Part shown: positions 1-8,731 of the stretch, in pieces
Position numbering within the stretch: position 1 is the first letter of the stretch
How the letters are laid out: the number at the start of each line of letters is the position of its first letter
Source: Tolumonas sp008015085
GTDB lineage: Bacteria; Pseudomonadota; Gammaproteobacteria; Enterobacterales; Aeromonadaceae
DNA length: 64,000 bases
Direction of reading: 5' to 3'
NCBI GenBank assembly: GCA_029265125.1
Contig: JAJUJX010000003.1
Span: 189,803-253,802 of the forward strand
Position numbers and translations under genes: made by a program
The notes under the pieces: generated by a model
What the model saw: only the letters and a program-made list of their open reading frames with translations
Databases searched by the model: none
What the model was told of the DNA's origin: nothing

Positions 1-716
1 GTCGCCAGATAAGAAACCCGCTGGCCCGGATCCCGCGGAGCGTAGACCTGAACAGATGTTGCATCAATAGCTTGTGCTGTATTCGGGCCAACCAGACCAT
101 TAACTACATCAGCCAGCCGTTTAGCCGAACTGAAATCAGGGCGACGCAAATCAAATGTGATCGTGTCACCCATTGCAAATGAGTTAGGCACTTCGCGCTC
201 AACGGTTGCACCATTAGGTACGCGGCCAACTGTCGGTGTATTGATGACCACCTTAGAGCCATCAGCACCTTCTGCGCCAAGCCCCCCAACAACCAGACTT
301 CCCTGAGCTAAAGCATAAACACGTCCGTCAACACCTTTCAGGAATGTCTGCAGCAAAGTACCACCACGTAAACTTTTGGCTTCACCAATTGCTGAAACCG
401 TAACGTCAATAGTTTGACCTGGTTTTGAAAAAGGAGGCAAATCAGCATGTACCGCAACAGGTGCCACATCTTTAATTTTAGGCTTAACGCTATCCGGCAC
501 CTTAATACCAAAGTTATTCAGCATGGTGCGGAATGTCTGTTCTGTAAACGCATTACTTTTTTCACCGGTGCCCGGCAAGCCCACCACCAGACCATAGCCA
601 ATCAACTGGTTACTGCGTACGCCCTGTACTGACGCAATGTCTTTAATACGGGCAGCCTGAGCCGGAAATAAACAACCAAGTAAAATACTGGCAACCAATA
701 CTTTCCATTTATTCAT
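1..716 (-). CDS. flgI: Flagellar P-ring protein FlgI (3' part cut by window edge)
   Basis: FlgI forms the P ring around the flagellar rod in the peptidoglycan layer. About 238 codons are visible from the ATG at 716; the C-terminal third lies outside the window. A Sec signal peptide (about residues 1-21, ending PAQA) is followed by ARIKDIASVQGVRSNQLIGY, a typical FlgI N-terminus, and later GLVVGLPGTGEKS and LRGGTLLQTFLKG. It lies 11 bases after flgH in the same orientation, as the last visible member of the flgB-I run. The identification is secure; only completeness cannot be judged. Confidence 0.95.
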   Translation of the reverse strand, partial: MNKWKVLVASILLGCLFPAQAARIKDIASVQGVRSNQLIGYGLVVGLPGTGEKSNAFTEQTFRTMLNNFGIKVPDSVKPKIKDVAPVAVHADLPPFSKPGQTIDVTVSAIGEAKSLRGGTLLQTFLKGVDGRVYALAQGSLVVGGLGAEGADGSKVVINTPTVGRVPNGATVEREVPNSFAMGDTITFDLRRPDFSSAKRLADVVNGLVGPNTAQAIDATSVQVYAPRDPGQRVSYLA

Positions 717-727
717 GATTCCGGCTC

Positions 728-1405
728 CTAGAATGGGCTGTACGGGCCATTAAAGAATTTAGACAACCAGCCGCGTTCCTGAGTATTGGCAAAGTCACCC
801 GTGCCGCCATATTGAATACGAGCATTCGCAACACGCTGAGACGACACAGTATTATCCGCATTCACATCTTCTGAACGCACAACACCAGTAATACGAATAT
901 ATTCGTTGCCTTCATTCAGCATCAGCCATTTTTCGCCACGCACAGCCAGATTACCGTTCGGCAACACCCGGATCACACTGACCGAAATATTGCCCTCTAG
1001 GCTATTACTCTGCCCGGCTTTTGCCTGACCTTTGAAACTATTGTTAGCGCCCATACTGGCTGTCGTATCATAACCATTCACGGTAACGCCTCTGCCACCC
1101 AGTTTTAGCGCATCTAACCCTAAGCTTGAATCTTTAGACTGTTGATTAGATGCATTTTTGCTAGCAGACGTCGATTCCTGTAATTCAACAGTAATAATGT
1201 CGCCAATCCGGTGTGCCTTGATATCAGAATAGATACTATTCACTGCACCCTGATTAAAAATGGAACCGTTAGGCCGCATATTGGCTTGATAATCTTCCGG
1301 CTCCATCGGAGCATAATTGGGATCATCCGGTTTAGGGCTGTTTGGTAATGAAGTACAGGCTGCCAGAGAACAGAGACAAACCAATATCAATGCACGGTTA
1401 CGCAT
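728..1405 (-). CDS. flgH: Flagellar L-ring lipoprotein FlgH
   Basis: FlgH builds the outer-membrane L ring of the flagellar basal body. The product is 225 residues, with a lipoprotein signal and lipobox LAAC (acylated Cys near residue 17), then a body with the family segments AVNSIYSDIKAHRIGDIITV and VLPNGNLAVRGEKWL. I chose the ATG at 1405 because AGAGG sits 5 bases upstream; an in-frame GTG at 1411 is the alternative. It sits 9 bases after flgG and 11 before flgI. Confidence 0.95.
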   Translation of the reverse strand: MRNRALILVCLCSLAACTSLPNSPKPDDPNYAPMEPEDYQANMRPNGSIFNQGAVNSIYSDIKAHRIGDIITVELQESTSASKNASNQQSKDSSLGLDALKLGGRGVTVNGYDTTASMGANNSFKGQAKAGQSNSLEGNISVSVIRVLPNGNLAVRGEKWLMLNEGNEYIRITGVVRSEDVNADNTVSSQRVANARIQYGGTGDFANTQERGWLSKFFNGPYSPF

Positions 1406-1414
1406 AACCACCTC

Positions 1415-2203
1415 TTACAACTGTTGGGTGACGTTAGATAACATCTGATCCACACTGGAAATAACTTTTGAGTTCATTTCATAGACACGCTGTGCCTGGA
1501 TCAAATTAACCAGCTCTTCCGTCGCATTGACGTTAGACGCTTCCAGCATCCCCTGCTTGATAGTGCCCATGCCGTCAGTACCCGCAATCCCCTGGATCGG
1601 GTCACCGCTGGCCTGAGTGGCCAGATACAGGTTTTCGCCCATCGGTTGTAATCCGACCGGGTTTACGAAATCAGTGACCGTCAGCTGACCAACCGCCTGT
1701 GATGCACTTTGTCCCGTAACTTGCACAGACACCTGACCATCGGTACCAATCGTAATGCTTTGTGCATCCGTAGGAACCTGGATTTCAGGCTGAACGGGAT
1801 ATCCCTCTCCGGTGGTCACCAGCGTACCTTCAGAGTTCAGCGTAAACTGACCATTGCGGGTATAAGCCGTTGTGCCATCAGGCAGCTGGACTTCAAAAAA
1901 GCCACGACCGTTGATCATGACATCCAGCGAATTATCGGTTGTCTGCACACTGCCCTGAGTAAATGTTTTTTGTGTCGCCACCACTTTGGCGCCAGCACCA
2001 ATCATTAAACCTGATGGCAACGTTGAGTTAGCAGAAGACTGACCACCAGGCTGGTTAACATTCTGGTACAGCAAATCTTCAAATATCGCTCTGCCTTTTT
2101 TATAACCAACGGTTGAAGCGTTCGCTAAGTTATTCGATATCTGCGAGATATTCGTTTGCTGTGCATCCAGCCCGGTTTTACTGATCCAAAGTGCAGGAAT
2201 CAT
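1415..2203 (-). CDS. flgG: Flagellar distal rod protein FlgG
   Basis: FlgG is the distal rod subunit of the flagellar basal body. It has 262 residues, the usual length for FlgG. The N-terminal rod/hook signature QTNISQISNNLANASTVGYK and the C-terminal coiled coil (EELVNLIQAQRVYEMNSKVI) are both present; these form the D0 helices that stack along the axis. The central region holds the flagellar hook-basal domain (GRGFFEVQLPDGTTAYTRNG). GGAG lies just upstream of the ATG. It follows flgF by 17 bases. Confidence 0.97.
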   Translation of the reverse strand: MIPALWISKTGLDAQQTNISQISNNLANASTVGYKKGRAIFEDLLYQNVNQPGGQSSANSTLPSGLMIGAGAKVVATQKTFTQGSVQTTDNSLDVMINGRGFFEVQLPDGTTAYTRNGQFTLNSEGTLVTTGEGYPVQPEIQVPTDAQSITIGTDGQVSVQVTGQSASQAVGQLTVTDFVNPVGLQPMGENLYLATQASGDPIQGIAGTDGMGTIKQGMLEASNVNATEELVNLIQAQRVYEMNSKVISSVDQMLSNVTQQL

Positions 2204-2220
2204 GATTCACTCCTTAATAC

Positions 2221-2967
2221 TTAGCTGAGCTTCATTAACTGATTCTGGCTTTCATCATTTTTTTCGGCTGTTGCCATCATCTTGATTTGGGTTTCAAACT
2301 GACGTTGCAGCTTGATTAAATTCGTTAGCTCTTCGACAACATTCACATTACTGTTTTCTAAAGCGCCACTCGCTAGCCGAACATTTGCTGAAGCAGTTTC
2401 TGTTCCACCATCAATGCGGCGGAACAAGCCATCTTCCCCTTTGGTGAGATCTTTATTTACCGGATTCACCAACTTCAGCTGCTGCAAATTTTCTACTGCC
2501 GCGGGTTCAGCCCCTTCCAGACGAGCATTAATGGTACCGTCTTCAGTGATCTGAATTTTTTCCAGGGGCATAGGTAACGTAATCGGCTGACCGTTGCTAT
2601 CCAGCACATTCAGGCCCGTTGAGGTTTGCAAAACGCCTAATGGGGAAACCTGCAAACTGCCATTACGGGTATAGGCTTCTTTTCCGTTAGCATCCTGAAC
2701 TGTCAGCCAGCCGTCACCCTGCACCGCGACGTCAAGATCCCGTCCGGTTGTTTGCAAACTGCCCTGTTGATAGCTTTGTCCTGGCCGTTCTGACATAGAA
2801 AAAACACGGCTGGGCAAACCATCACCATAAGCCTGCATCGCGCGAGCCTGCTCAAAATCGGCTTTAAAACCGAGCGTATTAGCATTGGCCAGATTATTAC
2901 TACGCACCGCCAGGCTATTCATATTTTCTTTCGCGCCTGACATGGCGATATAGAGCAGCTTATCCAT
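2221..2967 (-). CDS. flgF: Flagellar proximal rod protein FlgF
   Basis: FlgF is a proximal rod component of the flagellum. It has 248 residues, with the N-terminal motif NSLAVRSNNLANANTLGFK and a C-terminal helix ELTNLIKLQRQFETQIKMM. The ATG is preceded by GGAGACATC. The 148-base gap separating it from flgE holds a hairpin and a sigma-54 promoter, so flgF-G-H-I probably forms its own transcription unit. Confidence 0.96.
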   Translation of the reverse strand: MDKLLYIAMSGAKENMNSLAVRSNNLANANTLGFKADFEQARAMQAYGDGLPSRVFSMSERPGQSYQQGSLQTTGRDLDVAVQGDGWLTVQDANGKEAYTRNGSLQVSPLGVLQTSTGLNVLDSNGQPITLPMPLEKIQITEDGTINARLEGAEPAAVENLQQLKLVNPVNKDLTKGEDGLFRRIDGGTETASANVRLASGALENSNVNVVEELTNLIKLQRQFETQIKMMATAEKNDESQNQLMKLS

Positions 2968-3003
2968 GATGTCTCCGTCAATTCGCTGACTTATCCATCA
3001 ATA

Positions 3004-3019
3004 AGCAATTTAGATACCA
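3004..3019 (-). promoter_or_regulatory. Sigma-54 promoter for flgF
   Basis: Reading the minus strand, TGGTATCTAAATTGCT matches the RpoN pattern TGGYAY-N5-TTGCW with exactly 10 bases between the GG and GC dinucleotides. It lies about 37 bases upstream of the flgF start and downstream of a hairpin after flgE. Sigma-54 control of basal-body genes is known for polar flagella of Vibrio and Aeromonas. Confidence 0.7.
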
Positions 3020-3070
3020 GAATGTAAAAAACAGAAAATAATTGCGAAGAAAATAGGATAAACAAGAGAA

Positions 3071-3102
3071 ACCATCGCTGACAATGGCCTGCCAGCGATG
3101 GT
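3071..3102 (-). terminator. Hairpin after flgE
   Basis: A perfect 10-bp inverted repeat (ACCATCGCTG at 3071-3080 and CAGCGATGGT at 3093-3102) with a 12-base loop begins 13 bases after the flgE stop codon. On the minus strand it is followed by a T-rich but interrupted stretch (TTTCTCTTGTTT), so termination may be partial. Confidence 0.65.
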
Positions 3103-3115
3103 AAAAGGATAAAAA

Positions 3116-4495
3116 TCAGCGGATCTGAAGAATAGTATCTTGTAGTGTGCTGTTCACTTCTAACGCTCGTGAGTTTGCCTGATAGTTACGCTGTGCAGCA
3201 ATCAGATCGACTAACTCCGTAGACAGATCGGTATTAGATGACTCAAGCGCTGATGAGTTAACACTACCAAACGTGCCAACCCCTGGTGTACCAGGTACCG
3301 CCTCACCGGAATCCTGCGATTCCTTCCAGCAAGTATCACCCACCTGTGTTAAACCTTGGGGGTTAGAGAATTTAGCCAGCGCAACCATCCCCAGTTTGCT
3401 CGTTGTACCGTTGCTGTAAGTTGCCGCAATAATACCATCCGAACCTATAGACACATTGGTTAACTGACCAACCGTTGCGCCATCCTGATATAACGAAGAA
3501 ACCTGGAAAGATGATGCATATTGGGTGATGCTCAGGAAATTAAAAGTCAGCGTCTGGGTAGCATCAACTCCATTAGGTAAAACCCCTGCCGAATCGTATG
3601 AACCAGTAGATGGAGTCGCGGTTGCTGACGTACCCAAAGGCTCAGTGATAATACTCAAATTGGTGTTATATCCAGCCGAATGAGTTTGTGAATTATCAAT
3701 TTCACCAGCTGAGTTAAATACTAAAGTCGCGGCATTCGGAATATTTGTATTAGTTGTCTGATAACCGTTATTAATATCAACCGGTTTATCATCCAAATAA
3801 TTAAAAATACGCCAGACATTTGTTGGATCACCTGTCGTATTATTTTCTGCAATACTGTCTTTCACAAAATACTGAGTCAACGTATGAGTTACACCCAGAG
3901 AATCGTAAACAATCACAGATGTTGATGAATTATAGGTGGCAGACAAATCCGGATCAAAACTCGCCGGGTCCAATGCTGTCGCACTAGCTGGCAAGTTTAT
4001 TGACTCATTAATATTTGACGTCTGTATTGGCTGGCCTGCTTCTGTCGGTATTTTTAATGCTGAGGTTGAATTAACGCTGACCGCTTTTGGTGTACCAGAA
4101 TCATCAACACCATAAACCTGCAAAAAATCACCTAATGAATTAGTAACATATCCCTCATCATTAATTTGGAAAGCACCAGCACGGGTATAGGTTCGCTCTA
4201 AACTGTCTTTTTCTGGTGAAAGAACAAAAAAACCATCTCCCTTGATTGCTAAATCAAGCGAATTACTCGTTGATTGCAGAGCCCCCTGCGTAAATTGCTG
4301 AGCAACAGCAGCTGTATTAACACCACTACCCACCTGGGTTTTAGTATTCGCAAAAACAGAATTAGAAAATACATCAGCAAATTCAGCGCGGGACTGTTTA
4401 AAACCTATCGTACTGGCATTGGCAATATTATTACCAGTAACATCCAGATCTTTTTGTGCAGCATTAAGACCGCTTAATGAAATATTGAACGACAT
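3116..4495 (-). CDS. flgE: Flagellar hook protein FlgE
   Basis: FlgE polymerises into the flagellar hook. The 459-residue product begins with the rod/hook signature LNAAQKDLDVTGNNIANAST and ends with LVDLIAAQRNYQANSRALEV, the axial D0 helices. The middle domains are rich in Ser, Thr, Asn and Gly, as expected of exported hook domains. AAGGAG precedes the ATG. It lies 25 bases after flgD. One cysteine (in GDTCWKESQ) is unusual in an exported axial protein, but I draw no conclusion from it. Confidence 0.97.
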   Translation of the reverse strand: MSFNISLSGLNAAQKDLDVTGNNIANASTIGFKQSRAEFADVFSNSVFANTKTQVGSGVNTAAVAQQFTQGALQSTSNSLDLAIKGDGFFVLSPEKDSLERTYTRAGAFQINDEGYVTNSLGDFLQVYGVDDSGTPKAVSVNSTSALKIPTEAGQPIQTSNINESINLPASATALDPASFDPDLSATYNSSTSVIVYDSLGVTHTLTQYFVKDSIAENNTTGDPTNVWRIFNYLDDKPVDINNGYQTTNTNIPNAATLVFNSAGEIDNSQTHSAGYNTNLSIITEPLGTSATATPSTGSYDSAGVLPNGVDATQTLTFNFLSITQYASSFQVSSLYQDGATVGQLTNVSIGSDGIIAATYSNGTTSKLGMVALAKFSNPQGLTQVGDTCWKESQDSGEAVPGTPGVGTFGSVNSSALESSNTDLSTELVDLIAAQRNYQANSRALEVNSTLQDTILQIR

Positions 4496-4520
4496 AGTCA
4501 GCTCCTTATAATTTCAATGA

Positions 4521-5213
4521 CTAACTTGAGATTTCAAGCAGCTGACCCAATTCATATGAGCCAAGCCCTTGCAACGACACCGTTGTTGGTGTTGTTGTAT
4601 TACCTAAAGTGACGCTTTCTACCTGACCATACAACTGAGCAGTAAGGTCTTTACTCACACCATTTACAATGCCATTTGCCTTCACCGTATAATTGCCTGA
4701 AGACACTGAATTACCATTGTTATCCTTGCCATCCCAGGTAAACGGAATGTCACCAGATATATCACCGGAACTACTGTATTGACGGACAACTTCACCGGCA
4801 GAATTTACAACAGATAACGTCAGATCAGAGGCACCACCAGTTCCTGTAGGGACTATTCCTGATAAGGTATTACCTTGTGTTAAGTAGCTGCTATTTGAAT
4901 TAACCAGCGCTTTCTGACCAACCAGACTGGATGCCATTAACGCCTGACTGGACGTCATTGAGCTGCTCATCGTACTGACCGTATTATTCAGAGAGGTAAT
5001 ACCAGACAGCGTTGAAATCTGCGCCATTTGAGAAACCATCTCAATGTTATCTACCGGCTTTGTCGGATCCTGATACGATAGCTGTGTAGTCAGCAACTTC
5101 ATAAAATCTGCCTGAGACAAAGAATCAGAGCCTGTCGAGCTGCTACTACTCGTTGATGATGTACTGGCCGTACTTGTACTGGTTTTTAAACCAATATCAC
5201 TGTATATCGACAT
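4521..5213 (-). CDS. flgD: Flagellar hook-capping scaffold FlgD
   Basis: FlgD caps the growing hook and is required for FlgE assembly. It has 230 residues. A Ser/Thr-rich N-terminus (about residues 10-32) precedes the family signature SQADFMKLLTTQLSYQDPTK, followed by the VDNIEMVSQMAQ segment. The C-terminal half has the FlgD Ig/tudor-type repeats (IPFTWDGKDNNGNSVSSGNY). GAGGACG lies before the ATG. It is 11 bases after flgC. Confidence 0.96.
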   Translation of the reverse strand: MSIYSDIGLKTSTSTASTSSTSSSSSTGSDSLSQADFMKLLTTQLSYQDPTKPVDNIEMVSQMAQISTLSGITSLNNTVSTMSSSMTSSQALMASSLVGQKALVNSNSSYLTQGNTLSGIVPTGTGGASDLTLSVVNSAGEVVRQYSSSGDISGDIPFTWDGKDNNGNSVSSGNYTVKANGIVNGVSKDLTAQLYGQVESVTLGNTTTPTTVSLQGLGSYELGQLLEISS

Positions 5214-5224
5214 GACGTCCTCTC

Positions 5225-5644
5225 TTAACCTTTACCTAACCGCAACGTCTGAGTAAGCATATTCTTTGCCGTATCTGCGACTTGTACGTTAGTTTGATAA
5301 GAACGTGATGCACTTATCATATCTGCCATCTCTTCTATCGGATTCACATTCGGCTTATAGATATAGCCATCCTGGTCTGCCATAGGATGTGACGGACTAT
5401 ACTCTCGAACCAGCGGTGCCTGACTTTCTACAATGCCCTTCACCTCAACGCCCTGAGGCGCTGTTCCATCACTGAGCGCATCCTGTAACTGAGCGGCAAA
5501 AACTGGCCGTCTGGCACGGTAAGTCTCTTCCGCACTGGAACTGACGCTTTCAGCATTTGCCAGATTACTGGCTGTCGTATTCAGGCGAACAGACTGTGCA
5601 TTCATCGCTGATGCAGAAACATCAAAAATCTGAAACAGACTCAT
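5225..5644 (-). CDS. flgC: Flagellar proximal rod protein FlgC
   Basis: FlgC is a proximal rod subunit of 139 residues. It carries the N-terminal pattern NTTASNLANAESVSSSAEE and the C-terminal helix PIEEMADMISASRSYQTNVQ. The start codon overlaps the flgB stop (ATGA), which indicates translational coupling; AAAGGAG is upstream inside flgB. Confidence 0.96.
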   Translation of the reverse strand: MSLFQIFDVSASAMNAQSVRLNTTASNLANAESVSSSAEETYRARRPVFAAQLQDALSDGTAPQGVEVKGIVESQAPLVREYSPSHPMADQDGYIYKPNVNPIEEMADMISASRSYQTNVQVADTAKNMLTQTLRLGKG

Positions 5645-6048
5645 GCCTGATCTCCTTTGATTGCTTTCAGCAACCCATTAATTTTGCCATTCAGGAATTC
5701 CAGCGATGTCTGATACTCCAGACTGTTCTGCATAAACACTGTCCGTTCCTGATTAATATCTACAGTATTGCCATCACCGGTATCAGCCTGAAGCGGGTTC
5801 CGGTACATCACGCCAGTATCCAGTGAACTTCCGCCTTCCAGATGCAATTGATTAGTCCGCATCAGATTAACAGAAGTCGTCTGACTACCCTGTGCCTGCG
5901 CAAGTAACGATGAGAAATCGACATCCCGTGCCTTATAGCCTGGCGTATCCGCATTCGCGATATTCTCAGCCAAGACTTCTGCACGTTGTGATCTGGCACC
6001 AATCGTGTATTGATGGACACCGAATGCTTTATCAAATGATATGGCCAT
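5641..6048 (-). CDS. flgB: Flagellar proximal rod protein FlgB
   Basis: FlgB is the first proximal rod subunit, 135 residues long. The signature QRAEVLAENIANADTPGYKA near the N-terminus and VDINQERTVFMQNSLEYQTS near the C-terminus are diagnostic. CAGGAGG is placed ideally before the ATG. It is the first gene of the flgB-C-D-E unit, and a sigma-54 promoter lies directly upstream in the gap after cheR. Confidence 0.97.
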   Translation of the reverse strand: MAISFDKAFGVHQYTIGARSQRAEVLAENIANADTPGYKARDVDFSSLLAQAQGSQTTSVNLMRTNQLHLEGGSSLDTGVMYRNPLQADTGDGNTVDINQERTVFMQNSLEYQTSLEFLNGKINGLLKAIKGDQA

Positions 6049-6071
6049 GGCACACCTCCTGTTGTATTAAC

Positions 6072-6087
6072 AGCAAAAGATGTGCCA
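6072..6087 (-). promoter_or_regulatory. Sigma-54 promoter for flgBCDE
   Basis: The minus strand reads TGGCACATCTTTTGCT, matching TGGCAC-N5-TTGCW with correct GG-GC spacing (10 bases). It sits in the 52-base cheR-flgB gap, 24 bases before the flgB ATG. RpoN-dependent flgB transcription is established for polar flagella of Vibrio. Confidence 0.8.
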
Positions 6088-6100
6088 GGTAGAGGAAGGA

Positions 6101-6928
6101 TTACTTGAGTTTGTAAATAATACCCGGATTACAGCGGATCATTTCAAAACGATCAGTCAAACCACTCAGTGATTCTGATGCACCCAGCAGCAAATACCCA
6201 CCCGGATTCAGTGATGTAGCAAACTGATTCAGGATCTTAGATTTAATTTCCGGAGAAAAATAGATAAGCACATTACGGCAGAAAATCAGATCGAACTTAC
6301 CCAGCGGGGCATAATTATCCAACAGGTTGAAATGCCGGAAAGTAACCAGTTTTTTGACGCGTTCAGAGATCTTCATCTTTGCAGGATCTGAACATGACTC
6401 AAAAAATTGACGTTTACGCTCAGTCGACAACCCACGGGCTAACGCCAGATTATCGTAGATACCCTCTTTGCATTGATTCAGCATGGATACAGATATATCA
6501 GTCGCTGTAATTTGAACACCGCCAGACAATGTACCCGGCTTTTTATACTGATGTTCAAGAGCAGTCATGGCAATTGAATAAGGTTCCTGCCCTGATGAAC
6601 TGGCCGCAGACCAGATCTTAATGACCTTACCATTTTTCCCAAGCTCAGGAAAAAGCTTGTCACTTAACAGCTGGAATGGATAAACATCTCGAAACCATAA
6701 CGTCTCATTGGTTGTCATTGCATCAATAACCACCATCTTGAGCTCACGTTCACGGATATTCATCGATTTATTAATCAACTCCTCCAAAGAGGAGCAGCCG
6801 TGAATCCCGACTAAAGGCGACAAACGGCTTTTCACCAGATATTGCTTATTAGGGCCCAGAACAATCCCAACCTGAGCTTCTAAAAAAGCACTGAACTGTT
6901 TATACAAATCCTCAGACAATGTCTTCAT
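6101..6928 (-). CDS. cheR: Chemotaxis protein methyltransferase CheR
   Basis: CheR methylates glutamates of chemoreceptors using S-adenosylmethionine. The 275-residue protein has the N-terminal helical CheR domain, the ETLWFRD segment, the SAM-binding motif WSAASSSGQEPYSIA and the later catalytic-domain stretch FDLIFCRNVLIYF. There is no C-terminal tether or TPR extension. It follows cheV by 25 bases and precedes flgB, the order seen in polar-flagellum clusters of Vibrio and Aeromonas. Confidence 0.96.
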   Translation of the reverse strand: MKTLSEDLYKQFSAFLEAQVGIVLGPNKQYLVKSRLSPLVGIHGCSSLEELINKSMNIRERELKMVVIDAMTTNETLWFRDVYPFQLLSDKLFPELGKNGKVIKIWSAASSSGQEPYSIAMTALEHQYKKPGTLSGGVQITATDISVSMLNQCKEGIYDNLALARGLSTERKRQFFESCSDPAKMKISERVKKLVTFRHFNLLDNYAPLGKFDLIFCRNVLIYFSPEIKSKILNQFATSLNPGGYLLLGASESLSGLTDRFEMIRCNPGIIYKLK

Positions 6929-6953
6929 GCAAACTTCTTCAATTTATTATTCA

Positions 6954-7865
6954 CTACATAGCATCCTGAACGGCTTTCGCCAGCTCATCAGGATGGAATT
7001 TGGCAATAAAGTTGTCCGCTCCTACTTTCTGAACCATTGCATGGTTAAATACACCACTTAATGACGTATGCAGAATGACATGCAAGCCACGTAGCTCAGG
7101 GTTTGCCCTGATTTCTGCAGTCAAGGTGTATCCATCCATTTCAGGCATCTCAATATCTGAGATCAGAACACGGATTTGGTCAGTGATCGGCCCTTTCTTC
7201 GCCATATCCTTCAGCATATTCAGCGCATCACGACCATCTTTAGCCATAATACACTCTACGCCTATCGCATTCAGTGCTTTTTGAACCTGCTTACGGGCCA
7301 CAGACGAGTCATCAGCCACCATCACGATAGAACCACGAGTATGGTGTTCCTCACTCGATGCGACCACATCGGCACTGACATCCGTGTTAACCGGAGAAAT
7401 TTCATCCAGAATTTTTTCAACATCAAGGATCTCAATCAGTTCCCCATCAATCTCCGTAACGGCTGTCATGTAGTTATACCGGCCAGCCCCTTTCGGCGGA
7501 GGAAGAATTGACTCCCAGTTCATATTGATAATGCGTTCAACGTTTCCGACCAGGAATCCCTGAACCGAACGGTTGTACTCAGCAATAATAATGAATGCCT
7601 GATCTAAATCCTGAACAGGTCTCCCGCCGGTGGCCATACTTAAATCAATGACAGAAATAGTCTGACCACGGATATGAGCTACCCCGCGGACAAAAGGATG
7701 TAACTTAGGCATTGCTGTCAGCTTAGGACATTGCAGGACTTCACGTACTTTAAATACGTTGATACCAAAACGCTGCCGACCATTCAGTCTGAAAAGTAAC
7801 AACTCCAGTCTGTTTTGCCCCACCAACTGAGTGAGCTGGTTCACTGAATCCAAAATACTTGCCAT
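6954..7865 (-). CDS. cheV: Chemotaxis coupling/response-regulator protein CheV
   Basis: CheV couples receptors to CheA and carries its own receiver domain. Residues 1-160 form a CheW-like domain (FGINVFKVREVL, GVAHIRGQTISVIDL); residues 180-303 form a receiver with the phosphorylatable Asp in VLISDIEMPEMDGYT and the Lys in NFIAKFHPDEL. I chose the ATG at 7865 (303 aa, MASILDSVNQ) because GGAGAAGGAT lies directly before it; a GTG 12 bases upstream is in frame but lacks a better ribosome site. The gene is divergent from flgA. Confidence 0.95.
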   Translation of the reverse strand: MASILDSVNQLTQLVGQNRLELLLFRLNGRQRFGINVFKVREVLQCPKLTAMPKLHPFVRGVAHIRGQTISVIDLSMATGGRPVQDLDQAFIIIAEYNRSVQGFLVGNVERIINMNWESILPPPKGAGRYNYMTAVTEIDGELIEILDVEKILDEISPVNTDVSADVVASSEEHHTRGSIVMVADDSSVARKQVQKALNAIGVECIMAKDGRDALNMLKDMAKKGPITDQIRVLISDIEMPEMDGYTLTAEIRANPELRGLHVILHTSLSGVFNHAMVQKVGADNFIAKFHPDELAKAVQDAM

Positions 7866-7888
7866 ATCCTTCTCCACTCACCATGTAT

Positions 7889-7904
7889 TGGCACTATACA
7901 TGCA
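7889..7904 (+). promoter_or_regulatory. Possible sigma-54 promoter for flgA
   Basis: TGGCACTATACATGCA on the plus strand keeps the GG-N10-GC spacing of RpoN promoters and departs from TTGCW only by ATGCA. It lies about 125 bases upstream of flgA in the cheV-flgA gap. The match is good but not perfect. Confidence 0.4.
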
Positions 7905-8009
7905 TATATCCATGTACTGTCTGCTTTATGACTGTGCATCTAAACTATAGCAATTCAGCACGAAACTAACTGAATGTATTGCTTAATATCTTTATGATGC
8001 CATTTTGGT

Positions 8010-8036
8010 ATATCGGCAAGAAGATAGAAATGCTTA
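8010..8036 (-). promoter_or_regulatory. Weak sigma-28-like site facing cheV
   Basis: On the minus strand TAAGCATT is followed after 11 bases by GCCGATAT. The -10 part matches the FliA consensus GCCGATAA at 7 of 8 positions, the -35 part (TAAAGTTT) at only 5 of 8. It overlaps the flgA start and points toward cheV. Confidence 0.3.
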
Positions 8037-8713
8037 AACTCATTATATTGATATGTCTCTCAATACTACTGCCTTACTCTGTTATGGCAAATGAAACTGT
8101 GGACGATATTCAGCAACAAATCAGCGATTACGTGCTCAGCCAGATCCAGGTTGACCCATCCGATAAAGTTGAGGTGCTCCCTAACTCTATCGATCAACGA
8201 CTCAATCTGAAACCTTGTCAGCAACCTCTGGTTTTAAGTATCGCAGGAAACGGAGAAATCCGCCGTAGCACCACAGTCACAACAATCTGCCCCGATCAGC
8301 CTGGCTGGCGCATATTTGTTCCAGTAAAAATCCGCATACAAAAACCAGTCGTGGCGGCAGCAGCACCAATCGCTAAAGGTTCATTGTTAACAGCCGATAA
8401 TATGACCGTCACCTACATTGATAGCTTTATGCAGAGCGGTGACATGACAACTGATATGACTCAATTAATTGGTGCCCGAAGCAAACGGGATTTGAAAAAC
8501 AATCAGCCAATTCGTCAGACACAAATCTGTGTCGTATGCAGAGATGATACTGTTGAGATCATTGCATCCAAAGGTGGAATGGAGATCAAAACAAACGGGA
8601 GAGCCTTACAGGATGGCGCATTAAATGACACCATCCGGGTGCAAAATATCCGTTCACAGCGTATTATTTCAGCAGTAGTCAGCGGTGTAGGCAAAGTAAA
8701 TGTGGATATGTGA
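8030..8713 (+). CDS. flgA: Flagellar P-ring assembly chaperone FlgA
   Basis: FlgA is a periplasmic chaperone for P-ring (FlgI) assembly. With the ATG at 8030 it has 227 residues: a signal peptide (about 1-20, ending VMA), a core with RLNLKPCQQPLVL and GWRIFVPVKI, and a C-terminal SAF domain (AAPIAKGSLLTADNMTV; IGARSKRDLKNNQPIRQTQI). Upstream in-frame starts (TTG 7979, ATG 7994) would put charged and aromatic residues before the signal peptide and have no ribosome site. It heads the flgA-flgM-flgN run and diverges from cheV. Confidence 0.93.
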   Translation: MLKLIILICLSILLPYSVMANETVDDIQQQISDYVLSQIQVDPSDKVEVLPNSIDQRLNLKPCQQPLVLSIAGNGEIRRSTTVTTICPDQPGWRIFVPVKIRIQKPVVAAAAPIAKGSLLTADNMTVTYIDSFMQSGDMTTDMTQLIGARSKRDLKNNQPIRQTQICVVCRDDTVEIIASKGGMEIKTNGRALQDGALNDTIRVQNIRSQRIISAVVSGVGKVNVDM

Positions 8714-8731
8714 TTTTTTCACTTTTTTGCC

